DNA of 64,000 bases, taken from positions 1,426,001-1,490,000 of the forward strand of contig NZ_CP015225.1 of the NCBI RefSeq assembly GCF_001623525.1, given 5' to 3'. This stretch comes from Pseudomonas fluorescens. Lineage in GTDB: Bacteria; Pseudomonadota; Gammaproteobacteria; Pseudomonadales; Pseudomonadaceae. Numbering within the stretch: the stretch's first letter is position 1; every line of letters begins with the position of its first letter. The notes beneath the pieces were generated by a model. That model had not been told where the DNA came from. It saw nothing but the letters and a program-made list of their open reading frames with translations, and made no database searches. The translations under genes were made by a program, and so were the position numbers. Shown in pieces: positions 8,472 to 17,441 of the stretch.

Positions 8472-10165
8472 GCGGCCCCATCGCTCGCGATAGCCGACTC
8501 TGCCCATTGCACATAACAAACGGCAACGGGCATCTGGTGCTCATGGCAGAACTCCAGCCAGCGCAACTGGTTGTCTTGCAGCCGATCACCAGGGCCTTTG
8601 ACTTCGATCATGCGGTAGGTCTTGTGCTGCGGCCAGAACTGGATCAGATCCGGCATGCCGGCGCGGTTGGCCTTGATGTCCAGCAGCAAACGGTCAAACC
8701 AGTGCTTGAGATGCGCGGCCGGCAAGCAATCGAGGGCTTGTTCCAGCAAGGGCTCGGACAGCGCGCCCCAGAATACGAAAGGCGACTGCACGCCCCACTT
8801 TTCGGCATAGCGACGGCTGATGGTCTGCCGATAGCGGCCATCGTCCAGCTCTACCAGGCAAGCTGCGAACAGCTCGGCGCGACGGGCATGAAAATCTTCG
8901 TTGAGCAGGTCCGCCGGCCCCCGCTGGAACGGGTGGAAAAATGCGCCCGGTAACGGCGCGAAGATCGCCGGCCAGCACAGCAGGCCGAACAGCGAATTGA
9001 TCAGGCTGTTCTCGACGTAATGCACTGGTGCGGTGTCGTCGTGCAGGTGGGCCTGGACGTGGTACTCCACCGACAAGGTCGGATCGACGCGAGGCAGTTG
9101 CAGCTCCAGGCGCTCCACTTCCCGGGCCAGGCCCCGTGGCACCGGCGGGCCGCCCAACTTGCGCCGAAGACGGGGCACGATCCGCAGCAAGGCCTGGGTT
9201 TCGGCGGCACTTTGCGGTGCCTGCATCGCCACCTCGCCGAGTTCAAGGGCCAGGCCGTATTCGCCGATGCGCTCCAGTACCCGGACCATCCGCAACCGCG
9301 CGCCCGGGTAGGTGCAATCGCGATAGATGCCCAAGGCCAAGGCGAAGTCGCCGATGCGCTCGCCATGCTGGCCAATCTGGAACAACAACTTGCCCCGGCG
9401 CCGCTCCAGCCACGGATTGTCCAGGGACAGTTCGTTGACCTGGGCGACGATCTCTTCCGGGGGCTCGCCAGCTTCGAAGCGCTGCTGGCAGTCGTGCAAG
9501 AACAGGCAGGCATCGACGTCCTCGCGGCTGCGCAAGCCCCGTGACTCGGCGCTGAACTCGACGGTTTCGTAGGTGAAGATGCCCAGGTCCGCCAGGACGA
9601 ATTCCGACCAGTCCTGGTAAAGGTTGCCGAAAAACATCAACCGCAGCCGGTCACACAGACTCATGATCGTCAGGCTGTACAGCCGGTCATCCAACTGCGG
9701 GCACCAGGCATCGAACGGCTGGGGCTGGTTGAGGTGTTCGTCCAAGGCGTGGAGCCATTCGGTCTTTTTCGCCTTGGGGTGTTCGATCAGATGGCCCAGG
9801 CACAGGAGGATTTCCGGCTTGAGCAGCACCTCGAACAGCTCGACGAGCCCGATGGGGGCCTGTTCCTCGACCCAACCCAGCGCCAACAGTGGCGCGACGG
9901 CGGCGCTGATGTCGCCAATTTCCGGGTAATGCAGCTTGCTATGGCGAAACCGTAGCCCCTTGCGCATCACCATCCGCACCAGCAAGCCCTGGGCGCCACG
10001 CGGCAGCGCTGCGAAGTGCTCGATGAAGCGCTGCTCGTCGGTGCTGAGCACATCGGCATAACGCTGCGTCAACCAAGCGAGCACCTGCTGGAAGTTGTTC
10101 AGATAGTAAAACGGATCGTCGAGGGAACGGACTGCCACGGAAAGAACGCCAAGGATATTAAGCAC
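8468..10165 (-). CDS. FAN1-type structure-specific nuclease with VRR-NUC domain
   Basis: The 565-residue protein has the length and layout of bacterial FAN1: a helical SAP/TPR-like body rich in Arg and Leu, then a C-terminal VRR-NUC domain. Its catalytic PD-(D/E)XK residues are visible as GMPDLIQFW and MIEVKGPGDRLQDNQ in the last 60 residues. FAN1 cuts 5' flaps and nicks on either side of DNA interstrand crosslinks. The downstream helicase starts inside this gene's stop codon (ATGA), so both are made from one mRNA. The start used is GTG 10165; a second GTG at the residues AVRSLDDPFYYL is possible, and neither has a strong ribosome site. Confidence 0.88.
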   Translation of the reverse strand: MLNILGVLSVAVRSLDDPFYYLNNFQQVLAWLTQRYADVLSTDEQRFIEHFAALPRGAQGLLVRMVMRKGLRFRHSKLHYPEIGDISAAVAPLLALGWVEEQAPIGLVELFEVLLKPEILLCLGHLIEHPKAKKTEWLHALDEHLNQPQPFDAWCPQLDDRLYSLTIMSLCDRLRLMFFGNLYQDWSEFVLADLGIFTYETVEFSAESRGLRSREDVDACLFLHDCQQRFEAGEPPEEIVAQVNELSLDNPWLERRRGKLLFQIGQHGERIGDFALALGIYRDCTYPGARLRMVRVLERIGEYGLALELGEVAMQAPQSAAETQALLRIVPRLRRKLGGPPVPRGLAREVERLELQLPRVDPTLSVEYHVQAHLHDDTAPVHYVENSLINSLFGLLCWPAIFAPLPGAFFHPFQRGPADLLNEDFHARRAELFAACLVELDDGRYRQTISRRYAEKWGVQSPFVFWGALSEPLLEQALDCLPAAHLKHWFDRLLLDIKANRAGMPDLIQFWPQHKTYRMIEVKGPGDRLQDNQLRWLEFCHEHQMPVAVCYVQWAESAIASDGAA

Positions 10166-10358
10166 TGGTTATGCATACAGATAACAGCTGTAAACCGGCC
10201 AGGCAACAGCAAAAGATGAACGGTCTCCTATATTTAAGGTGAAATCCTTCAGTCAGCGATGAACTTTCCTACGGCAAGCGAGACCAATGGCGGTTGACTA
10301 ACGTGATGGCGCGGTCGAATCAGCTGCTCCGTGTCCTTTTGATTGAGAGGTTATGGTT

Positions 10359-10583
10359 ATGAACATCAGGTTTCTGGGCCTGCCCATGGTCGCCGTGGCA
10401 TTTCTGGCTCTGGCTGGCTGCGCGTCGCCAACCGTGGTGACCTTGCAGAACGGTACCCAGTATTTGACCAAGGACACCCCCAACACCCGCACCGCCGACG
10501 GTTTCTACGAGTTCGAGGATATTTCCGGCAGGAAAGTCCGGGTCCGCGCCGATGACGTGGCAACCATTCGCAAGGAAGACTGA
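10359..10583 (+). CDS. YgdI/YgdR-family small lipoprotein
   Basis: The 74-residue protein starts at ATG 10359, eight bases after GAGAGG; an ATG six bases earlier is too close to that site. A signal sequence ends in the lipobox LAGC, giving an N-terminal lipid-modified Cys. The mature part (VVTLQNGTQYLTKDTP onward) is the single SH3-like domain of the YgdI/YgdR (DUF903) family. It should sit in the outer or inner membrane facing the periplasm. Its role is unknown in the family. It is monocistronic and followed by a second-family REP. Confidence 0.88.
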   Translation: MNIRFLGLPMVAVAFLALAGCASPTVVTLQNGTQYLTKDTPNTRTADGFYEFEDISGRKVRVRADDVATIRKED

Positions 10584-10611
10584 TTTCCAGTGACTCGCCT
10601 GGAATGCCGCC

Positions 10612-10705
10612 ATCGCGAGCAAGCTCGCTCCCACAAAGGCTCGGTGGTGAATACAACTACTGCATACACCCGAGATCCACTGTGGTAGCGAGCTTGCTCG
10701 CGAGG
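10612..10705. repeat. REP-like inverted pair (family B)
   Basis: ATCGCGAGCAAGCTCGCTCC and GAGCTTGCTCGCGAGG face each other across about 60 bases. The core differs from family A at several positions. It lies between the convergent lipoprotein and lipase genes. Confidence 0.82.
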
Positions 10706-10711
10706 GCGCTA

Positions 10712-12565
10712 TCAGGCGAACACGATCCCTTCGCCCCCCACCTGACCCAGACCAACGCCCACCAGGGTCACGGAACTGTCGCCGACCTTGAACAGCGTGT
10801 CATTGCCCACCTGTGACAGGTACTGGCTGTAGTCATGACCAGCCCCGGCGCCCGGCACGCCGAGGAACACCAGCTTGTCCCCCGCGTCGTAGCCGCTGAT
10901 CCGGTCCTGGCCGAAAGCGCCGTTGAAGAGGAAGGTGTCACTGCCGGCCCCCGCTTGCATCTGGTCATTGCCCGCACCACCGACGAAGGTGTCGTTACCC
11001 GCGCCGCCCACCAGCACATCGTTGCCGTCCTGGCCGAACAGCCAGTCGCCCTTCGCTCCCGCCACCAGGGTGTCATTGGCCACACTGCCCTTGATCGACG
11101 AGGCATATGCCGTCAGGTTGGCGCCGGCCACCAGGCCATTGGCGGTGACGCTGTGGCTCACCTCATCCTTGAGCAGCCCCCAGAACAATCCGGACTCCTT
11201 GCTGATCAGCGTGCCGATGTCGCGGGTGATGCTGATCGCGCCATGGGCGTCGCGGACATACAGGGTTCCGGCCCCGTCATGGGCGACGCTGAAATCCTGG
11301 ATCGATTGCTGCAGCTGCAAGCTATTACTGCCCTGCCCGCCCAGGATCACGTTATAGCCACCGCCATCACGAAAAGTGTCATTGCCGGCGCGGCCTTCCA
11401 GGTAGTCGTTACCCTGGCCGCCCTGGATCAGGTCGTCGCTGTCGCTGCCGATGATGAACGTGCTGCCGGTATGGGGTTCAGCGTTGCGATTGAGGTCCTG
11501 CACCCAGGTATTGGCCCGCGCGGGGTCCGACAGGTTGGCGACGATGATGGTGGAGTCTTTTTCGGTGAGGTCGTAGAACGCCGACCCCATGATCCGGCCC
11601 ATGCCATCGCCGTAGCCGGTAGGCAGGTGGGAAATCCAGGTGGGGATGTTGAGAATGGAAAACGGCAACACGTTCCACGTCGCCGAAGCGTAGTGGTCGT
11701 TGAAGCTGACGATATTGTTGGTGGCCGATTCCTGTTGCCCATCGTGCACACCCACCGAGGCGAGGTTGAACGTCGAGCCGTCCAGGGCGCGAAACACCGG
11801 ATCGTTCTCGTAACCGATGTTCAAGACCTTGTCGGTACTGCTCTGGGTTGGCGAGGCGTAGGCGATGTAGTTGGCACTGGAGTAGAACCCCGACCATTGG
11901 CTGGTGCTCAAGTCCGCCAGGCTGTTGACCGCCAGCCCACCCAGGCTGTGGCCGCTGACCAACACGTCGTTGCCCGTCAGGCCATGGGCCTGGGCAAATT
12001 TCGCGACGTCCCCCAGCAGGTTGCCAAAGGCTTCGCCGACGTAGTTTTTTGCATAGTCCTTGGGTCCCAGCGCGGCCATCAGGTCGTTGACCGCGTCACC
12101 GATGGAATCGCCAATCAGATTTTCCCGAGGGCCGCTGGTACCGCGAAACGACACGCCGATTTCCTGCAGGTGTCCCGCGCTGTCGTATTTGCCGAGGATC
12201 TCTACCTGCGCAGTGGTGTAGCCGGCCTTTTCACCGAAAAACGTCCCGCGGCCATCCACCTTGCCGGCGTAACCCAGTTGCGCGGCGCTGATGGGCGTCC
12301 AACCGGCCTTCTGTACCGCCTCCAGGGCCAGTTTTTCCGAATCGGGGTTCCACGGCACGCCGGGAATCACCCCTTGGGAATCGGTGCCCCCCAGCAGCGC
12401 GGTCACCAGGGTGGCCGGCAGGCCGGCACCGAAGCCGTTGTGCTGATAACCGGTGGCAAAGCCATTGTCGAGGTTATGGTAGGAATACAGCATGATCGCC
12501 ATCGCGTCGCTGACCAGAGCCTTGGATTCGGCAGTGCCGAGGTTCTTGTAGTCGTAGATACCCAT
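10712..12565 (-). CDS. lipA: RTX family I.3 lipase / polyurethanase
   Basis: The 617-residue enzyme is secreted by a type I exporter and hydrolyses triacylglycerols and polyester polyurethane, as shown for P. fluorescens homologues of the same length. The catalytic triad of this family is in place: Ser207 in VSGHSLGG, Asp255 in GYENDPVF and His313 in WISHLPTG. The second half has Ca2+-binding RTX nonapeptides (GGQGNDYLEG, GQDGNDVLVG, GGAGNDTFVG, GGAGNDQMQA) and a hydrophobic uncleaved C-terminal export signal ending GEGIVFA. There is no N-terminal signal peptide. ATG 12565 is chosen because the conserved MGIYDYKNLG start follows an AAAGAGAG ribosome site; the longer frame reads into a REP. 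It is the last gene of the apr cluster, whose exporter AprDEF most likely secretes it. Confidence 0.94.
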   Translation of the reverse strand: MGIYDYKNLGTAESKALVSDAMAIMLYSYHNLDNGFATGYQHNGFGAGLPATLVTALLGGTDSQGVIPGVPWNPDSEKLALEAVQKAGWTPISAAQLGYAGKVDGRGTFFGEKAGYTTAQVEILGKYDSAGHLQEIGVSFRGTSGPRENLIGDSIGDAVNDLMAALGPKDYAKNYVGEAFGNLLGDVAKFAQAHGLTGNDVLVSGHSLGGLAVNSLADLSTSQWSGFYSSANYIAYASPTQSSTDKVLNIGYENDPVFRALDGSTFNLASVGVHDGQQESATNNIVSFNDHYASATWNVLPFSILNIPTWISHLPTGYGDGMGRIMGSAFYDLTEKDSTIIVANLSDPARANTWVQDLNRNAEPHTGSTFIIGSDSDDLIQGGQGNDYLEGRAGNDTFRDGGGYNVILGGQGSNSLQLQQSIQDFSVAHDGAGTLYVRDAHGAISITRDIGTLISKESGLFWGLLKDEVSHSVTANGLVAGANLTAYASSIKGSVANDTLVAGAKGDWLFGQDGNDVLVGGAGNDTFVGGAGNDQMQAGAGSDTFLFNGAFGQDRISGYDAGDKLVFLGVPGAGAGHDYSQYLSQVGNDTLFKVGDSSVTLVGVGLGQVGGEGIVFA

Positions 12566-12619
12566 GGTTGTTGCTCTCTTTTGTTGTTGGAATGCTAGAA
12601 CCGGGAGGTACAGCTTTTT

Positions 12620-12707
12620 GTGGCGAGGGAGCTTGCTCCCGCTCGGGGGCATAGCAGTCGCCCTGGGGAGCGCTTCGCACTCCAGCGGGAGCAAGCTCCC
12701 TCGCCAC
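12620..12707. repeat. REP palindrome pair (family A)
   Basis: An inverted pair of the GGCGAGGGAGCTTGCTCCCGCT core lies in the gap between the autotransporter and lipase genes, inside the presumed transcription unit. It may mark an mRNA processing or attenuation point within the cluster. Confidence 0.92.
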
Positions 12708-12734
12708 GGGGGGATATCCAGCTCTTCTTCTTGG

Positions 12735-15700
12735 TCAGAACTGCCAATCCAGGGTCAGGCCCACGCCGTGGGTTTTATCCCGGGAGCCGATCAGGCCGTT
12801 GTAATCGAGGTTGAGCCGCACATCCTTGGCGACCGCAAGCCCGGCACGGGCACCGATCACGGCGGCGTTGCGGTCCATGGACACACTCTGCACCGCGAAG
12901 GTGTTGCTGCTGCCGGCGAAGGCCAGGTCCTGTTCGGACGTGGTGCTGCTCAGGTTGTGCTGCCAGCCGAGGGAGCCGGACAGTTGTAGTTGCTGTCGAT
13001 CCGACAGGGCCAGGGTATGGTTGGCCCGCACGCCCAGGGTCGAGAGCACGGCATCGCGGCGATCGTCGCCACCGTGCAGGGCCGCGTTATCGCCTTTCTC
13101 ATGGAAGCTGTCGCTGTCCAGGTGCACATAGGCCAGGTTGGCAAACGGCTCCAGGGCTACCGGTTGCAAGTTGAGGCGATACGCCGCTTCGGTGAAGAGC
13201 TGGGTGGTCCGGGCATCGCGCTTGGTTTTCTCCCGGCCACTGACGTCGCCCCATTGCAGGTCCCGCTTGACGTCGACGCGATGCCAACTGTGGGCAGCGC
13301 CAACGGTCAGGCGCAGCGCGTCGATTTCATGTCCCAGGTAGGCCCCCAGGTGATAGCTGTCGGCCTTGGCCGATGAATGGGTGCCGTCACCCATGCTCAA
13401 CGAACTGTCGCTGTAGCCGGTGACGAAGCCCAGTCGCGTCTGGTCGCTGATCAGTCCGTCGACACCGGCCAGCAGCCCGCCGATGGAACTGGTCGTACTG
13501 GCGTGATCATTTCCACCATCGTTTTTGCCCCAAGCGCCCAGCACCTTGAACCAGGCATTGCTGCTGGCATCGGTCGGCGTACCGGCGTCGTAAAGGGCGT
13601 CCTGGCGCAGACGATCACCCACGGCGTCGCGCAACTGACGACTGTCGTTGATCAACAGTGTGCCAATGGCCGGATGGATTTCACCGGACAGTTGCTGGAA
13701 TGCCTGTTGCGCCACGGCGGTGCTGGGCGAAAGCAGCAAGGCTTCGTAGAGTCCGTTGCCTGCGCCCAGTCGTTCGGCGGCCGAGGCAACGGAGCGCTGG
13801 TTAGGCGTCAGGCCGAGGCTGGCGAATGACGCGTCGTTACGCTCGACCGCCAGTTGAATGCCACTGGTGCTGTACGCCAGGTCGCCCCCCAGAAACGCAT
13901 AGTTGGGCAAGACGCCAGCGAAGCGCCCGTCAATACCATCGGCGGCCTGCAGGATATTGAACTGCCGGCCCAGCAGGCTTTTCACCTCGCCAGCCGTCAG
14001 CAGTGTCGGGCTGTTTTCCAGGGACAACGACACCGTCGCCCCGTCAATGGACGCCTTGCCGTCGGCCACGATCAGGTCGCTGGCGGTGGGCGAGACTTCC
14101 ACCGAGTAGTTCGAACCGGGTTGAAAGGTCACGTCGCCGGCCACCTGCAAGGTGCCGATGGAGTTGCCCGGCGCCACGCTGCCGCCGCGGCTGGCGGTCA
14201 GGCTGGCGATGCGCCCGTTGCCACCGAGGATGCCGCCGTCGTTGACCGTAACGGCCGAGGCCAGCGAGCCATTGATCGCCAGTCGCCCTTGATTGACCAG
14301 GGTCGGCCCGCTGTAGGTGTTTGCGCCGGTGAGCACCAGGGTGCCGATGCCCTCCTTGGTCAGGCCGCCGTGGCCGGCGATGTCGTTGCGCCAAACGTCC
14401 AGGCCACATTGGATGCCGCTGCACACCCGTTCCGTGGGTTTGCCGGCATCGATGATCGCGCCGATGCCCGGCAGGTCCACCACGAACTGGCCGGAACCAT
14501 AGGCGCCATCGATGCGAAACTCCGCGGGGATGTCCTGCTCGGTCACCAGCATCGATGGACCGTCGATGGCCTTGCCCAGGTTGATCATGCCCCAGCCGTA
14601 CAACGAATCGACGCCCGGCGCGCCCATGTCGGTGGCGGTGGTGCGTAGCACGCTGGCGACCTGGGCGCCGGTCATGTACGGAAAACGCTCCATCAACACC
14701 GCCACGCTGCCGGCAACATGGGGCGCGGCCATGGAGGTGCCGCTCTTGTTGGCGTAGCCGACAGTCAGGTCGTCGGCACGGGTGCCGCCGATCACGGCGC
14801 TGTAGACCCGGGTGCCGGGGGCCGACACGCAGAAACTGGCGGTGTAGCCGCAGCGCGACGAGAAGGTGCTGATGGTGTACGGATCGGCGCTGGCGGTGTC
14901 CGGATTGACTTGCAGCGCCGCCACGGTGAGCCAGTTCGGCGCGATGTCCGGCACGAAATACGCCAGGCCCGCGATGGCATCGGGGTTATTGAGGTTGTAG
15001 TCGTTGCCGGCGGCGAAGATCGTGACGATACCGCTGCGGGCCGCGGCGATGGCGCCCTCGTAGGCGCCGCCAGGCTTGGTGCCCAGCAGCGGCTTGATCT
15101 GATCGAATTGCAGTTGCGCGTCCTGCACCGTGAAGTGCGGGAACGCCGGATCGCGGCCGCCCTGGTCGAAGCGATCGGTGATGCCAATGCCCCAGCTGTT
15201 GTTGATGATGCGTGCGCCGCTGGCGATCAACGCGTCCCAACCCGCCTTGTACACTGCGCCATCGTTGCCCAGGATGATGCCGTCTTCGGGGCCCGGGTCG
15301 CCGTTGTCGGCGCTGATGATCTGCGCATCGTACGCCACGCCGTGCATCGGGCTGCCATCGCGACTGCCGGCAGCGATCCCGCCGACATGGGTGCCGTGGG
15401 AACCCAGCTTGCCATCGGAGCCAACGGTGGGCGAGCCGTCGTAACGGAACGGATCACCGGCTTTCACCGGGATGTAGGGATCGGTGTACTCGCGGATACC
15501 ACTGGTGACCAAGGTCACCACTTTGCCAGTGCCGGAGAACTCCGGGTGCGCCGCGTAGACCGGCTGGTCGAAGATCCCCAGCTTGACGCCCTTGCCGGTA
15601 TACCCGGCGGCGTAGGCCTGCTGTGCGTTGATTGCCCCCAACCCCCATTCGGCGTTGAATTCGCTGCTGCGCCAACTGTCTGGATTACCCGCCCTGCCGC

Positions 15701-15827
15701 TCTCGACATAAGGCGCCGCCTGGGCCGCGCCCAAGGTCGCCAGTGCACAGAGCAGGGCGCGGTTGAGGGCCTTGGGCAGGAACAGGCGCCCTGTCTGTCC
15801 GGGCTGTTTTTTGTTATCGATTTTCAT
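12735..15827 (-). CDS. Subtilisin-like serine protease autotransporter
   Basis: The 1030-residue protein is a type Va autotransporter. A signal peptide ends near AAQAAPYVES. The S8 peptidase domain (about 60-420) shows the Asp in LGIFDQPVY (near 88), His in GSHGTHVGG (near 145) and Ser in NKSGTSMAAPHVAG (near 366). A beta-helical linker with passenger-associated repeats follows (GLTKEGIGTLVLTGANTYSG). The last 280 residues form the beta-barrel, ending in the aromatic signature LTLDWQF. Start ATG 15827 has AAGGA nine bases upstream; the preceding GTG is possible. P. fluorescens clusters often hold two such proteases (PrtA, PrtB) here; only one is present. It should be displayed on or released from the cell surface. 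Confidence 0.92.
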   Translation of the reverse strand: MKIDNKKQPGQTGRLFLPKALNRALLCALATLGAAQAAPYVESGRAGNPDSWRSSEFNAEWGLGAINAQQAYAAGYTGKGVKLGIFDQPVYAAHPEFSGTGKVVTLVTSGIREYTDPYIPVKAGDPFRYDGSPTVGSDGKLGSHGTHVGGIAAGSRDGSPMHGVAYDAQIISADNGDPGPEDGIILGNDGAVYKAGWDALIASGARIINNSWGIGITDRFDQGGRDPAFPHFTVQDAQLQFDQIKPLLGTKPGGAYEGAIAAARSGIVTIFAAGNDYNLNNPDAIAGLAYFVPDIAPNWLTVAALQVNPDTASADPYTISTFSSRCGYTASFCVSAPGTRVYSAVIGGTRADDLTVGYANKSGTSMAAPHVAGSVAVLMERFPYMTGAQVASVLRTTATDMGAPGVDSLYGWGMINLGKAIDGPSMLVTEQDIPAEFRIDGAYGSGQFVVDLPGIGAIIDAGKPTERVCSGIQCGLDVWRNDIAGHGGLTKEGIGTLVLTGANTYSGPTLVNQGRLAINGSLASAVTVNDGGILGGNGRIASLTASRGGSVAPGNSIGTLQVAGDVTFQPGSNYSVEVSPTASDLIVADGKASIDGATVSLSLENSPTLLTAGEVKSLLGRQFNILQAADGIDGRFAGVLPNYAFLGGDLAYSTSGIQLAVERNDASFASLGLTPNQRSVASAAERLGAGNGLYEALLLSPSTAVAQQAFQQLSGEIHPAIGTLLINDSRQLRDAVGDRLRQDALYDAGTPTDASSNAWFKVLGAWGKNDGGNDHASTTSSIGGLLAGVDGLISDQTRLGFVTGYSDSSLSMGDGTHSSAKADSYHLGAYLGHEIDALRLTVGAAHSWHRVDVKRDLQWGDVSGREKTKRDARTTQLFTEAAYRLNLQPVALEPFANLAYVHLDSDSFHEKGDNAALHGGDDRRDAVLSTLGVRANHTLALSDRQQLQLSGSLGWQHNLSSTTSEQDLAFAGSSNTFAVQSVSMDRNAAVIGARAGLAVAKDVRLNLDYNGLIGSRDKTHGVGLTLDWQF

Positions 15828-15900
15828 CACGAACCATCCTTAGTTGTTGCAAGAATCCTGGGGTTGCGCGGCCTGATGGGACCTGTCCTGGCCTAGTGGC

Positions 15901-15979
15901 TTGCTTTGCCTTTGCCTTTTCCTTTGCCTTTGCCTTTGTCTTTGCTTTTGTCTTTGCTTTTGTCTTTGCTTTTGTCTTT
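15901..15979. repeat. Short-period tandem repeat (6/12-base units)
   Basis: On the plus strand TTGCCTTTGCC gives way to repeated TTTGTCTTTGCT units (period 12, underlying period 6). It lies between aprF and the autotransporter gene and is joined directly to a REP element. Minus-strand frames across it encode Lys-rich KTKAKTKAK or KDKSKDKSK runs without a usable start. I treat it as non-coding, possibly a leader of the autotransporter transcript's upstream gap. Confidence 0.85.
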
Positions 15980-16074
15980 GTGGCGAGGGAGCTTGCTCCC
16001 GCTGGGCTGCGTAGCGGCCCCAAAAAAAGCCTGCGAGCGCTTCGCACTCGAGCGGGAGCAAGCTCCCTCGCCAC
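15980..16074. repeat. REP palindrome pair (family A)
   Basis: Inverted GTGGCGAGGGAGCTTGCTCC cores with a roughly 50-base centre. It ends three bases before the aprF stop and abuts the tandem repeat on its other side. Confidence 0.92.
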
Positions 16075-16077
16075 AGG

Positions 16078-17427
16078 TCATTGAATGGGCGCCCGGGACA
16101 CAAACGCCTCGTCCACCTTCGCCAGGTCCTGCGGGCCGAGGGTGCCGGCGTAGTAATGCAGCTTGGTCCAGGCCATGAGGTAGTCGTAACGGGCCTGGGC
16201 CAGGTCGCGGCGGGTGCTGTAGAGCTGTTGCTCGGCATTGAGTGCATCGAGGTTGACCCGCTCGCCGCCAAGGATGCTTTGCCGGGTCGAGACCACCAGC
16301 GCTTCAGCGGAGCTCAGGGCCTTCTGATAAGCGCGCAGCTTGTTCACCCCGGACACGCAGGCGCTGAACTGGCGACGCAATTCGATCAGCGTCTCGCGGG
16401 TCTTGGCATCCAACTCGTATTCGGCCTGCTCCATAGTGCGGCTGGCCTGGCGGGTCGACGCCGAGACCCCGCCACCAGCGTACAGCGGCACGCTGACTTC
16501 CAGGCCAATGGTGTTGGTGTCGTAGCGTTGGTTGTAGGTATTGCCACTTTCCGATTCGTTCTGGCGCATCGTCGCGTAGGCGCTGACCTTGGGCAGGTGC
16601 CCGGCGCGGTTGCGCTCCACCTCGAAACGCGCCACGTCCACGGCTTGGCGCTGGGACGCCAGGCTGGGGTTGTTGCTCACCGCCAGCTCGTGCCATGTGT
16701 CGAAACTGGCCGGTTGCAAGGCAAAGGTCTGGAAGGTGTCATGCAGCGGCGCCAGGTCGCCGATATCCAGGGCCGGGACGCCAATCAGCGAGCCCAGCTC
16801 GCGCAAGGCGGCATCCTGCTCATCTCGCGCCTCGATCTCTTCGGCGATTGCCAGTTCATAGCGCGCCTGCGCCTCGAGGATGTCGGTGCGCGTACCTTCG
16901 CCCTGGCGAAACAGATGCTCGTTCTGGCGGAATTGCTGCTCGAAGGCCTTTTTCTTGGCCTGGGCAATATCGATCTGGTCCTGGGCGAACAGCGCCTGGG
17001 TGTAATGACTCAGCACCCGCACCAACAACTCCTGGCTTTTGCCACGAAAATTTTCGTCAGCGAACAACGCCTGGGCCACGCCCTTGCGGTAGGCCGCGTA
17101 CGCCTCGTAGTCCAGCAGCGGTTGTTGCAACGTCAGGCTGGAACCGTAGCTGCTGTAGTTGCGATCATCATGCTGGCTGGCGCCGCGATCGTTGAGGTAC
17201 GTGACCTTGGACTGGTTGCGACCCTTGTTGTAGCTGTAGCCCAGGTGCGGCAGCAGCCCGGCGCGGCCAATGGCGCGATTTTCCAGGCCCGCATCGCGCT
17301 CCTTGATCGCGCCCAGGTAGACCGGATCATTGCGCAGGGCCCGCTCGTAGAACTCGAAGGGCCCCATGGCCCAGGCGTTATTGCACACGGAAGCGGCCAG
17401 CACGGCTACCCAATAGAAACGCTTCAT
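16078..17427 (-). CDS. aprF: AprF, TolC-like outer-membrane channel of the type I exporter
   Basis: The 449-residue protein has a signal peptide (MKRFYWVAVLAASV ending near NNAWAMG). A TolC-type duplicated helical body follows; each half carries long coiled-coil-prone Glu/Gln/Arg segments such as AKKKAFEQQFRQNEHLF. It forms the outer-membrane tunnel for AprA and the lipase. ATG 17427 is preferred because AAGGA lies 11 bases upstream and a clean signal peptide begins there; ATG 17439 is the alternative. The gene directly follows aprE. Confidence 0.93.
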   Translation of the reverse strand: MKRFYWVAVLAASVCNNAWAMGPFEFYERALRNDPVYLGAIKERDAGLENRAIGRAGLLPHLGYSYNKGRNQSKVTYLNDRGASQHDDRNYSSYGSSLTLQQPLLDYEAYAAYRKGVAQALFADENFRGKSQELLVRVLSHYTQALFAQDQIDIAQAKKKAFEQQFRQNEHLFRQGEGTRTDILEAQARYELAIAEEIEARDEQDAALRELGSLIGVPALDIGDLAPLHDTFQTFALQPASFDTWHELAVSNNPSLASQRQAVDVARFEVERNRAGHLPKVSAYATMRQNESESGNTYNQRYDTNTIGLEVSVPLYAGGGVSASTRQASRTMEQAEYELDAKTRETLIELRRQFSACVSGVNKLRAYQKALSSAEALVVSTRQSILGGERVNLDALNAEQQLYSTRRDLAQARYDYLMAWTKLHYYAGTLGPQDLAKVDEAFVSRAPIQ

Positions 17428-17441
17428 ACCGCCGGACATCC

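Noticed and set aside
10835..12598. 587-codon plus-strand frame over the lipase
   Set aside because: Antisense shadow of an RTX lipase with an intact catalytic triad.
15814..16074. Lys/Ala-rich repeat frame as a histone-H1-like protein
   Set aside because: The repeat comes from a six-base simple tract; the frame runs through a REP and lacks a ribosome site.
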